A DNA stretch of 16,607 nucleotides. Source: DATKMK01 sp035541895 (GTDB lineage Bacteria > Desulfobacterota > Binatia > HRBIN30 > JACQVA1). A program made the position numbers and the translations under genes. The number at the start of each line of letters is the position of its first letter. Positions within the stretch are counted from its first letter, which is position 1. The DNA lies in NCBI GenBank assembly GCA_035541895.1, contig DATKMK010000118.1:1-16607 (forward strand), given 5' to 3'. The notes beneath the pieces are model-generated. The model was not told the DNA's origin, did not search any database, and saw nothing but the letters and a program-made list of their open reading frames with translations. This document shows, one piece after another, positions 6,141-13,089 of this stretch.

Positions 6141-8195
6141 ATGCCCCATCGGATCGGCATCGACGTCGGCGGGACGTTCACGGATTTCGTCTTGGTGCGT
6201 CCCGACGGGTCGCTTCGGCTGAGCAAAAGCCCGACGACTCCGCGTGACCAGTCGGAAGGCGTGCTCACCGGGATCGGCGAGTTGGCGCGCGGCGAGCATC
6301 TCAGTCTCGGCGAATTGCTCGCCGACACGGCGGTGATCGTGCACGGCACCACCACTGCCGACAACACGCTCATCGAGATGAGCGGCGCGGTCACCGGCTT
6401 GATTACGACGCAAGGCCATCGTGACGAGATCGAGCTGCGCCGCGGCTTCAAGGAAGACATCTGGGATCCGACGTTGCCACCGCCGCCGCCGATCGCACAA
6501 CGGCGCCGGCGCATCGGCGTTCCAGAGCGGTTGGACTACGAAGGCAACATGATCGTGCCGCTCGACGAAGCGGCCGTGCGCAAGGCGTTGCGCCGGCTGA
6601 AGCAACTCGGCCTCGAATCGCTCGCCGTCGTGTTCATGTTCTCGTTCATCAATCCCACACATGAACGACGCGTGCGCGAGATTGCGCTCGAAGAGTGTCC
6701 CGGCGTCAGCATATCGCTGTCGCACGAGGTGATGCCCTCGGCGCCCGAGTTCGAGCGCACCAGCACGACGCTGGTCAACGCCTACGTCGCACCCAAGATC
6801 GAGCGCTACCTGGGTCGGCTCGTCGATCGCCTGCGCACGGGCGGATACCGACACGAACTGCTGGTGATGCAATCGAACGGCGGCATCATGACCCCCGAAT
6901 ACATCACGCGTCGCCCGGTCACGGTGTTGAGTTCCGGCCCGACCGGGGGCGTCATCGCCGCTTGTCACGTTGCAGCGACAGCCCACGTGGAGAACTTCAT
7001 CTGCGCCGACATGGGCGGGACGAGTTACGATGTCTGCTTGATCCGCGGCGGTCAGCCCGAGATCAAATCGGGCTGGAACTGGCACCACCGCTACCTCGTC
7101 GGCTTACCGATGGTTGACGTGCAATCGATCGGAGCCGGTGGCGGCTCGATCGCCTCGGTGGTCGCGGGCTCATTGCAAGTTGGCCCCAAGAGCGCCGGCG
7201 CCGAGCCGGGGCCGATCTGCTACGACCGCGGCGGCAGGTTGCCGACCGTGAGCGACGCGAACTTTCTGCTCGGGTATCTCAACGCCGACGATTTCTGCGG
7301 CGGCACGATGCGGCTCACGAGCGACGGCGTGCGCGAGGCGATCGCGGAGCAGATCGGCAAGCCGTTGGGGCTCGATCCGATCGCCGCCGCGCATGGCATC
7401 TATCGTTTGGTGAACGCCAACATGGCCAACGCGATCCGGCGCATCTCCGCGACCCGCGGCGTCGATCCCCGCGGTCTGACCATGGTGGTCTACGGCGGCA
7501 ACGGCCCAGTGCACGCGACGGCGCAAGCGGAAGAACTCGGCATCAAGACCGTGCTAGTGCCGAAGACGTCGCCCGCGTTCTCGGCGCTTGGCCTGCTGCT
7601 GAGCGATCACGTCGTCGACGAGCTGCGGGCCTACATCACACCGGTGGGCCGTGCGGAAGTCGATCGCATCAGCCAGCTGTTCACCGAGATGGAGACCGCC
7701 GCACGCACGGTGCTCGCTGCGCGGCACGGTGGCCGCGCGCGCATCGAGCTGCGCCGATTTGCGAATCTCTGCTATCCAGGCCAGACCTTCGACATCGCGG
7801 TACCGATCGCATCGCGCAACGGCCATCTGAGCGCGCGCGACCTCAGCGCGACCGTGGAGCGCTTCCATACATTGCACGAAGAACTGCACACCTACGCCTC
7901 GCGCGACGAAGAACCGATTCTACGCAGCGTCCGTCTCACGGCCGTCGGCGTCACCGACAAGCCTGCGATTCCGACGATCGCCCGCTCGTCACAGCGTCCA
8001 GCCGTCAAAGGCCGTCGCAAAGCGTTCTTCGGCGGTCGCTTCATCGTCACACCGGTCTACAACGGTCCGCTACTTCGCGCCGGCCACCGCATCAAAGGCC
8101 CGGCGATCATCGAAGAACCGTTCACCACGATCGTCCTTCATCCGAAGCAAGCAGCGACATTGGATCGGCACGGGAACTATCGGATCGAACTGTGA
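6141..8195 (+). CDS. HyuA-family ATPase subunit (hydantoinase A / oxoprolinase / acetone carboxylase beta-like)
   Basis: A 684-residue ASKHA-fold (actin/hexokinase-like) subunit, full length for HyuA. It would bind and cleave ATP to activate the substrate handled with HyuB. Motifs in order are phosphate-1 GIDVGGTFTD (6-15), HGTTTADNTLIE (68-79), MQSNGG (243-248), SSGPTGG (264-270), phosphate-2 DMGGTSYD (290-297), GAGGGSIA (331-338) and the adenosine-side GGNGPVHA. It starts 6 nt after the HyuB stop with no visible Shine-Dalgarno sequence, so translation is probably coupled. Only one HyuA and one HyuB are encoded and no small gamma-type subunit follows. This differs from acetone carboxylase (three subunits) and acetophenone carboxylase (five), so a hydantoinase- or oxoprolinase-like reaction remains possible. 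Confidence 0.9.
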   Translation: MPHRIGIDVGGTFTDFVLVRPDGSLRLSKSPTTPRDQSEGVLTGIGELARGEHLSLGELLADTAVIVHGTTTADNTLIEMSGAVTGLITTQGHRDEIELRRGFKEDIWDPTLPPPPPIAQRRRRIGVPERLDYEGNMIVPLDEAAVRKALRRLKQLGLESLAVVFMFSFINPTHERRVREIALEECPGVSISLSHEVMPSAPEFERTSTTLVNAYVAPKIERYLGRLVDRLRTGGYRHELLVMQSNGGIMTPEYITRRPVTVLSSGPTGGVIAACHVAATAHVENFICADMGGTSYDVCLIRGGQPEIKSGWNWHHRYLVGLPMVDVQSIGAGGGSIASVVAGSLQVGPKSAGAEPGPICYDRGGRLPTVSDANFLLGYLNADDFCGGTMRLTSDGVREAIAEQIGKPLGLDPIAAAHGIYRLVNANMANAIRRISATRGVDPRGLTMVVYGGNGPVHATAQAEELGIKTVLVPKTSPAFSALGLLLSDHVVDELRAYITPVGRAEVDRISQLFTEMETAARTVLAARHGGRARIELRRFANLCYPGQTFDIAVPIASRNGHLSARDLSATVERFHTLHEELHTYASRDEEPILRSVRLTAVGVTDKPAIPTIARSSQRPAVKGRRKAFFGGRFIVTPVYNGPLLRAGHRIKGPAIIEEPFTTIVLHPKQAATLDRHGNYRIEL

Positions 8196-8230
8196 AGGAG
8201 TAGGAAGTCCAAGACTCCGCAGCAAGGTAT

Positions 8231-8551
8231 ATGCTGACTATTGCTGATATTCTGAACAGCGCTGCTCAGCTAGCACAATTGATAGGGGGAGTGCTTGCCT
8301 TAGGCGGTGTTCTGATGGAACGCGCGAGGGACGTTTATGGTCACGAGGTCTCCACACAGCTGAGTTTCTGGGGAGACTCAAGTGCGGTGTTTGTCGGTGG
8401 GCTATTGGTGGCGCGGAGGCGTACTCGGGAAAAGTGGCTCGTCTACCTAGGTGCGTCGTCCCTAGTGTTGGGCACAGGCGTGCAGGCGACTCTCGCGCTC
8501 TTTGCACCCTACATACCAGCATTCGGGCGATCCTGGCTCATCGGTGGCTAG
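8231..8551 (+). CDS. Small predicted membrane protein, possibly the 5' part of a gene broken by TAG
   Basis: Not recognised as a known family. The 106 residues contain three hydrophobic stretches: about 12-29 (AQLAQLIGGVLALGGV), 46-61 (WGDSSAVFVGGLLVA) and 69-92 (YLGASSLVLGTGVQATLAL). Between them lie charged loops (RARD and RRRTREK), so three inner-membrane helices are plausible; there is no signal peptide. It follows the HyuA gene after 35 nt but looks unrelated to CoA catabolism, and its base composition is visibly less GC-rich than its neighbours. The reading frame continues past the TAG stop (8549-8551) without another stop until 8794, giving a fourth hydrophobic segment. It may therefore be the first part of one interrupted gene rather than a complete protein. 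Confidence 0.5.
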   Translation: MLTIADILNSAAQLAQLIGGVLALGGVLMERARDVYGHEVSTQLSFWGDSSAVFVGGLLVARRRTREKWLVYLGASSLVLGTGVQATLALFAPYIPAFGRSWLIGG

Positions 8552-8554
8552 CTC

Positions 8555-8794
8555 GTGGTCACCGTGGCTCTGGGTGGGGGTTGGATTGTTGCGTCTTGGA
8601 TCTCTCGTCGTGAGTACCGGCGGTTGCTTCGAACCGAGGCTGACAGACTTAGCTGGTGGGACATCAATCATTTCGATAAGAATTGGACCGCACAAAAGCT
8701 CGACGCGATTGCGGCTTCTGCAGGTCTGACCTTTCCAGAAGGTCTAGCTGAGAAGGATAAATTCGAATCGCTACAGCAACACCTTGCCGGTTGA
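8555..8794 (+). CDS. Hypothetical protein with N-terminal membrane segment, in frame with the preceding gene
   Basis: A 79-residue ORF from a GTG at 8555, 3 nt after and in the same frame as the TAG ending the previous gene. It has one hydrophobic segment at the very start (VTVALGGGWIVASWI), then a charged soluble tail with WWDINHFDKNW and a C-terminal helical stretch EKDKFESLQQHL. The tail is not recognised. Read together with 8231-8551, it would make a protein of about 187 residues with four membrane segments and a cytoplasmic tail, which is a sensible topology; alone, it has only a weak GGTGG as ribosome binding site. The likeliest readings are the 3' half of a gene with a nonsense mutation, or a translationally coupled small partner. 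TAG ends moaA and the acyl-CoA dehydrogenase gene here, which argues against general TAG recoding. Confidence 0.4.
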   Translation: MVTVALGGGWIVASWISRREYRRLLRTEADRLSWWDINHFDKNWTAQKLDAIAASAGLTFPEGLAEKDKFESLQQHLAG

Positions 8795-9019
8795 GAGGCT
8801 TGGCAGAGCCGGCGGACAGTGCCGGCCGCTTGGCCGCATAGCTCGCCGAGGGTCGCGACCCTGGTTGGTCTCCAACAATCCTACCGCGGCGCGGGCTACG
8901 GACAACCTCGTCACACGTCGTTGGGAAACTGCGGTGCGCCCATGCCGCCGATCTGCGATCCGAATAGTTGACCCGATTGTTCACAGGCGGTACAGCGCGG
9001 ACTCACCATTCGTTTACCT
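8795..9019. other. Intergenic region, no gene seen; one small hairpin
   Basis: 225 nt without a supportable gene on either strand. Two copies of GCCGGC (8808-8813 and 8821-8826) flank a 7-nt loop and could form a hairpin after the small membrane-protein locus, but no T-run follows, so it is not a convincing intrinsic terminator. The right part carries the candidate promoter of the acyl-CoA dehydrogenase gene. Confidence 0.5.
8968..8996 (+). promoter_or_regulatory. Candidate sigma-70-type promoter for the acyl-CoA dehydrogenase gene
   Basis: TTGACC (8968-8973) matches the -35 consensus at five of six positions. It is followed after exactly 17 nt by TACAGC (8991-8996), a weak -10. Transcription would begin about 9003, leaving a leader of under 20 nt before the ATG at 9020, which has no clear Shine-Dalgarno sequence. 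The -10 is poor, so confidence is limited. Confidence 0.3.
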
Positions 9020-10201
9020 ATGGTCGACTTCGATCTCTCCGATGAACAGCGCGCCCGCCAGACGGCCGCACGCGAATTTGCGGCACGACACATCACGCCG
9101 GTGGCGAGCGCGATCGATCGCGGGCATGACGTGCCATGGGACGTCGTCGAAGCCGGCGTGCGAGCCGGCTGGACGACGATGCTGGTTCCCGCACGCTACG
9201 GCGGCGGCGGATTCGACAATCTCTCGGCCGGGCTCGTGCTCGAGGAACTCGGCGCCGCATGTTCGGGCATCGCGACGCTCTTCGGCGCATCGATCCTGGG
9301 AACCGGACCGATCGTGCTGCTGGGCAGCGAAGAGCAGAAGCAACGGCTGCTCGGCCGCATCGCCGCCGATTCGACCGGCCGTTTCCTCTGTGCGTTCGCG
9401 GTCACGGAAGCATCGGCCGGCTCGGCGTCCGCGTCGGGCGATCCCCACTTCGGCGTGCAGAGCAAGGCCGTTCGGCGCGGCGATGACTACGTGCTGAACG
9501 GCAGCAAGCGGTTTATCTCCAACGGCAGCGTCGCGCGACTCTATTCGGTGCTTGCGCGAACCCATCCGACCAAACCGGCAATGGGTGGTCTGTCCTTCTT
9601 CGCCGTCGACGCCGATGCCGGCGTCGCGGTCGGCACGATCGAAGATAAGATGGGACAGCGCGCCTGTCCCACCGCGGAGCTGCACTTCGACGACGTGATC
9701 GTGCCAGCGGAGAACCTTCTCGGCCGCGAAGGGCTCGGCTCGATCGGTTTGATGCAAACGATCTCATTCTCGACGCCGCTGGTCGCCGCGGTGTGCCTCG
9801 GCGTCGCACGGGCAGCGCTCGACTTGGCGCTCGCCCACGCGCGCAGCACGGCCCCGCCGTTGACCGAAGAGCAAGCCACGGCGATGCGCTTGTTCGACAT
9901 GGCGGCGGCGATCGAAGCGGCGCGAACGTTGGTGTGGCGCGTGCTCTGGGGCAACGACCAACGCATGGATCGCGAGACCGGCCGGTTGCGCGGGACGCCG
10001 AACCTGAAACTCGCGGCGATGGCAAAAGTGTTGGCGTCGGAGACCTGCGTCCGGGTCGCGCACGACGCGATTGAAATCATCGGACCCAGCGCGCTGGTCG
10101 AGAATCATCCAGCCGGCAAACTCCTGCGCGATGCGCGGCTCATGCCGATCTACGAAGGCACCAACCAGATCCACCGCATCGCGACCGCACGGCTCCTGTA
10201 G
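9020..10201 (+). CDS. Acyl-CoA dehydrogenase family flavoprotein
   Basis: A 393-residue acyl-CoA dehydrogenase, standard length. It would take two hydrogens from the alpha-beta bond of an acyl-CoA using FAD and pass them to ETF. Visible features are the helical N-domain (DFDLSDEQRARQTAAREFAARHI), the FAD-side CAFAVTEASAGS and SKRFISNGSVA regions, the middle beta domain, and the C-terminal LMPIYEGTNQIHR, where E379 occupies the usual catalytic-base position. The segment that normally reads RxxFGxPI (FAD and dimer contact) is ARSTAPPLTEEQ here, and the usual GG in QxLGG is GP, so it is a divergent member. It lacks the left operon's tight spacing and probably has its own promoter. Its TAG stop lies 3 nt from the end of the convergent methyltransferase gene. 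Confidence 0.9.
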   Translation: MVDFDLSDEQRARQTAAREFAARHITPVASAIDRGHDVPWDVVEAGVRAGWTTMLVPARYGGGGFDNLSAGLVLEELGAACSGIATLFGASILGTGPIVLLGSEEQKQRLLGRIAADSTGRFLCAFAVTEASAGSASASGDPHFGVQSKAVRRGDDYVLNGSKRFISNGSVARLYSVLARTHPTKPAMGGLSFFAVDADAGVAVGTIEDKMGQRACPTAELHFDDVIVPAENLLGREGLGSIGLMQTISFSTPLVAAVCLGVARAALDLALAHARSTAPPLTEEQATAMRLFDMAAAIEAARTLVWRVLWGNDQRMDRETGRLRGTPNLKLAAMAKVLASETCVRVAHDAIEIIGPSALVENHPAGKLLRDARLMPIYEGTNQIHRIATARLL

Positions 10202-10204
10202 GCC

Positions 10205-10879
10205 TCAACGGTGTGCCTTGCGGTGAGCCGCGTGCCGCGTCCGTTGATGCACCGGCTTCAACGCGCAGGTCAACACCGGCGGTAGGAGAAAGCCGGGCAG
10301 CCGGTAGATACGCCGCTGCCGCTCGACGCGAAACCCGGCCGTCTCGACGCGCGCCCGCATGTCGCGCGTCGTCGGCCAATAGAACGGCTCGCCGGCGACG
10401 CGCGAGCCGTAGTACATCAGATCGCTGACAACCGTTGCCGGCGTGTTCACCAAGGCGACCAGCAAGCGACCACCGGGCGCGAGCACGCGAAAGCACTCCG
10501 CGAGCGCGGCCGCTGGATCGGGAAACCAATGAAATGCCTCGGTCGACACGATCGCGTCGAACGCGTCGTCGCAGAACGGCAGGCGGCCGGCATCGCCGCA
10601 CACCCAGCGCGCCCGGCGCGTGCGTGCGCGGGCGTGTCGCAGCATGCCGACCGAGAAGTCACAACCGACGATGCGCACATCCGGCAGTTCGTCGGTGAGA
10701 CGCAAGGCGAGCTGTCCGGTACCACAGCCGAGATCGAGCACGCGGCGCGGCCGATGTCCGTGCAGGACGCGCAACACGGCATTGTGTACCGGACGATAGG
10801 TGGCGATCTGCACGACCGGAAAGTCATAGATGCGCGACCACGCGTCGAAGAACCAGCGCTTCGGGCCGGTGGTGGTCAT
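10205..10879 (-). CDS. Class I SAM-dependent methyltransferase (Methyltransf_11 type)
   Basis: A 224-residue Rossmann-fold methyltransferase. Motif I is VLDLGCGTGQLAL (47-59), the SAM ribose acid follows in VGCDFSVGML, motif II/III is CGDAGRLPFCDDAFDAIVS and the post-III segment is CFRVLAPGGRLLVAL. Together these define the UbiE/Methyltransf_11 type. The start at 10879 (MTTTGPKRW) is chosen behind GGCGGAG; a longer frame to 10999 would overlap the upstream crotonase and adds an arginine-rich stretch unlike the family. It is the last gene of the minus-strand operon, 25 nt after the crotonase. The acceptor is unknown: small molecule or quinone-like ring are both possible, and the neighbours do not decide. 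Confidence 0.85.
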   Translation of the reverse strand: MTTTGPKRWFFDAWSRIYDFPVVQIATYRPVHNAVLRVLHGHRPRRVLDLGCGTGQLALRLTDELPDVRIVGCDFSVGMLRHARARTRRARWVCGDAGRLPFCDDAFDAIVSTEAFHWFPDPAAALAECFRVLAPGGRLLVALVNTPATVVSDLMYYGSRVAGEPFYWPTTRDMRARVETAGFRVERQRRIYRLPGFLLPPVLTCALKPVHQRTRHAAHRKAHR

Positions 10880-10904
10880 CGCTCCGCCGCCGAAGTCGAA
10901 TTGG

Positions 10905-11651
10905 CTACGGAGTCTCCCGCGGCCTTTTGCGCTGGAACGCGTCGATCGCAGCCCGATTCTCGGGTGAGCCGAGTCGGGTTGCCTGCAACGCATCTTCACG
11001 CTCGCGGGCGGCCCGCAACGCGTCGACGTAGCCGGCGCGCAGCAGCCACTTAATCTGGCGCAGCACCACCAGGGGCTGCGCCGCGATCTCGCGCGCCTTG
11101 GCCATCGCGGTCGCCATCAATTCGTGATCCGGCACGGCGCAGGCGGCGAGTCCGAGAGCGACGGCGTCGCTCGACGTCATCCAACGCGCCGACAGCAGCA
11201 CGTCGGCCGCGCGTTGGGCGCCCATGACCATCGGCAACAGCAGACTGCTGCCCGCTTCGCACACCAAGCCCAGTGCGGCGAACGGCGCCCGCAAACGCGC
11301 ACCGGCGGCGACGTACACGAGGTCGCAATGCGGCAGCATGGTTACGCCGATGCCGACCGCGACGCCGTTGACGGCCGCGATCAACGGCTTATCGAAACGC
11401 ATCAACTGATTGACGAACGGCGTGAACGCGCTGCCGCTGCCCATCTCGTTGATGTCTTGCCCGGCTGAAAACGCGCCGCCGGCGCCGGTGATCACCACCA
11501 CATGCACGCGATCACTGTCCGCCGCGCGCGCCAGCGCCGCACTGAGGTCGTTGTACTGCTGGTCGTTGAACGCGTTGCGTTGCTTGGGACGGTTGAGCGT
11601 CAGAACGACGATGTCGTCCTGGAAATCTTCCAACACCGTGGACTGCTTCAT
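10905..11651 (-). CDS. Crotonase-family protein, probably enoyl-CoA isomerase-like
   Basis: A 248-residue crotonase-fold protein. The ATG at 11651 is chosen because it overlaps the VOC stop as ATGA, a classical coupling junction. The oxyanion-hole segments are GAGGAFSAGQDINEM (56-70) and NGVAVGIGVTM (95-105). By alignment with rat enoyl-CoA hydratase, the two catalytic glutamates are replaced by T104 and F124, while a glutamate is found at E132 in GLVCEAGSS. That is where delta3,delta2-enoyl-CoA isomerases of the ECI2/PECI type carry their catalytic Glu (PEGCSS). It is therefore more likely a double-bond isomerase than a hydratase. It would complement the acyl-CoA dehydrogenase and the hydratase-type crotonase at 82 if they serve one pathway. 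Its substrate is unknown. Confidence 0.87.
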   Translation of the reverse strand: MKQSTVLEDFQDDIVVLTLNRPKQRNAFNDQQYNDLSAALARAADSDRVHVVVITGAGGAFSAGQDINEMGSGSAFTPFVNQLMRFDKPLIAAVNGVAVGIGVTMLPHCDLVYVAAGARLRAPFAALGLVCEAGSSLLLPMVMGAQRAADVLLSARWMTSSDAVALGLAACAVPDHELMATAMAKAREIAAQPLVVLRQIKWLLRAGYVDALRAAREREDALQATRLGSPENRAAIDAFQRKRPRETP

Positions 11652-12493
11652 GTCGCCGCTCTCGTCTGTACCCACTCAGGATGGCCCGACCACGTCCACG
11701 CCACCGTGGTCCGGCTGACGCCCATCATCATGCCGCCCAGCGCCTTCGGATGAATGAAGAGCGAGTTGGTCTCGTCGGGCGCGCCGGTCCAATCGCGTGC
11801 CGCGTGCTCCCGCAGTCGCGCAATGATCGGAGCGAGGTCATCCGCCTCGGCAAAGCACATGTACAAACACGGCCCGCGCTTGGCGAAGAATCGAGCCATC
11901 GTTTTGGTGGGATCGTTCGGTGTCACGATCTCGATGCGATCGAGTTGGCCAGACCGGAAGAGCGTAAGGGTGCCTTCGTAGCCAAATTGCTCCGACCGGA
12001 TCGGAACGAAATGCGATGGGTCGAGCGCAAAGCGTGCTGCCGTTTGCGAGCTCGCCGCGCGGAAATCGGGCACGAGCAACGTGGCTTCATACAGGCGCGT
12101 GACGAGTCCGATCGCCGACGGATGGGCATTGGCCGAGATCACCGCGCGCAGTCCGGTGTCATCCGGCGCGAGAAACAATTGGCCGCCTTCGTCGCTGACG
12201 GTTGCGCCCGACGTTTGGAGATGCGCTTTCAGAGCCGCGACATCGGCGGTGGCCAAACCGGCAGCGAACATCCCTCCTCCGGTTTGCGACAGAAAATCCG
12301 CCGTGATGCCGGCGCCGTCGGGTTCGAGCAGTTCCAGTTCACTGCGGCCGAGCCGCAGCACCGTGCGATGGGCAGCCAGAGATCGCACGCGATCGTCGCG
12401 AACGACTTCGGTAGCCAGCAACCGCTGATACGCACCGGCAACCTCGCGCCGGTTGGCGACGACGAGTTGCACGCGATCGACGTGGGTGAGCAT
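11648..12493 (-). CDS. VOC / glyoxalase-dioxygenase superfamily protein, two-domain
   Basis: A 281-residue protein made of two vicinal-oxygen-chelate halves. The first begins at MLTHVDRVQLVV, with SELELLEPDG as its metal-side strand. The second begins about residue 128 at VTRLYEATLLVPDF and continues to IEIVTPND and LYMCFAEADDL. The first half keeps the family His (THVDRV) and Glu (ELELLEP); the second lacks an obvious His at the matching place, so metal binding may be partial or absent. Start: the ATG at 12493 follows AAGGGTGGGAG. An ATG at 12511 (TGATG overlap with the flavin reductase stop) would add six residues and is a fair alternative. It sits between a flavin reductase and a crotonase with coupled junctions. 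Isomerase, lyase, dioxygenase or ligand-binding roles are all possible. Confidence 0.75.
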   Translation of the reverse strand: MLTHVDRVQLVVANRREVAGAYQRLLATEVVRDDRVRSLAAHRTVLRLGRSELELLEPDGAGITADFLSQTGGGMFAAGLATADVAALKAHLQTSGATVSDEGGQLFLAPDDTGLRAVISANAHPSAIGLVTRLYEATLLVPDFRAASSQTAARFALDPSHFVPIRSEQFGYEGTLTLFRSGQLDRIEIVTPNDPTKTMARFFAKRGPCLYMCFAEADDLAPIIARLREHAARDWTGAPDETNSLFIHPKALGGMMMGVSRTTVAWTWSGHPEWVQTRAAT

Positions 12494-12510
12494 GGCTCCC
12501 ACCCTTGGCA

Positions 12511-13014
12511 TCAGCCGCCGTAGAAGGTCTTTTCTCCCAGATCTTTCAGCCAAAGCGTCGCCTCGTCAGCGCGTCCGGCCGGTTGTTGTGCGACGCCCGC
12601 GTCGACGACTTCACCGACCATGATCGCGTGATCGCCGCGTTCCACCGTATCGACCAGCCGGCATTCAACGAAAGCCGGCGTGGTCTCCAGCACCGGTGCG
12701 CCCGTAGTGCCGCGACGGAATCGTTGGCCCGCCACGCTACCTCCCTCCGGCGTCACCGACTTGAAGAACGCGAATGCGAGTTGCTGCTGGCCCTTGCCGA
12801 GCACGTTGAGCGCGAACGCCTTTGACTCTTTGATCACCGGGAACGCATTCGAATCTGTTTTGACGCCAACCACCACCAGCGGCGGCTCGAACGACGCTTG
12901 GGTCACCCAATTCACGGTGGCGGCGGCAAAGCGGCCATCGGACGCTTCCGCTGTGAGTACATAAAGCCCGTACGGAATCATGCGCAAAGCGGTTTTCTTG
13001 TGTGCCGGATCCAT
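12511..13014 (-). CDS. Flavin reductase-like protein (FMN-binding split barrel)
   Basis: A 167-residue flavin reductase domain protein that would bind FMN and reduce it with NAD(P)H, or act as an FMN protein. Characteristic segments are MIPYGLYVLTA (12-22), ATVNWVTQASFEPPLVVVG (32-50), NAFPVIKESKAFALNVL (56-72) and ERGDHAIMVGEVVDAG (125-140, with the conserved GDH). The ATG at 13014 is preferred because a strong AGGAGG lies 7-12 nt upstream; the frame is open for 19 more residues to 13071 without support. Such proteins often feed reduced flavin to a monooxygenase, but no monooxygenase is in this window, so the partner is unknown. It follows moaA after 75 nt. Confidence 0.85.
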   Translation of the reverse strand: MDPAHKKTALRMIPYGLYVLTAEASDGRFAAATVNWVTQASFEPPLVVVGVKTDSNAFPVIKESKAFALNVLGKGQQQLAFAFFKSVTPEGGSVAGQRFRRGTTGAPVLETTPAFVECRLVDTVERGDHAIMVGEVVDAGVAQQPAGRADEATLWLKDLGEKTFYGG

Positions 13015-13041
13015 CAACAACCTCCTGAGCGAATTGCCCAT

Positions 13042-13063
13042 CACGCTTAGCGCTAGTCGCGTG
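13042..13063. promoter_or_regulatory. Palindrome in the moaA-flavin reductase gap, possible operator or hairpin
   Basis: CACGC (13042-13046) and GCGTG (13059-13063) flank the perfect 8-bp palindrome TAGCGCTA (13048-13055). It lies 28-49 nt upstream of the flavin reductase start, outside any gene and before the AGGAGG ribosome binding site. It could be an operator for an internal promoter or an mRNA stem-loop between moaA and the downstream genes. No T-run follows on the transcribed strand, so a terminator is unlikely. Confidence 0.35.
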
Positions 13064-13089
13064 GGCTGCACAAGAGGGGGCGCCGCGCG

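Noticed and set aside
8549..8551. TAG as a recoded (for example pyrrolysine) codon in the small membrane-protein gene
   Set aside because: TAG is used as the ordinary terminator of the acyl-CoA dehydrogenase and moaA genes in this window, and the protein is not a methylamine methyltransferase. A nonsense mutation or two genes is simpler, though readthrough is not strictly excluded.
8911..9096. Short minus-strand open frame with CTAC-like cysteines upstream of the acyl-CoA dehydrogenase
   Set aside because: It overlaps the dehydrogenase start, lacks a ribosome binding site and a recognisable fold, and has only one CxxC pair.
10190..10230. CGGCTC / GAGCCG inverted repeat at the convergent gene ends as a bidirectional terminator
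   Set aside because: The stem is only 6 bp with a loop of 29 nt and there is no T-run on either side; it lies partly inside coding sequence.
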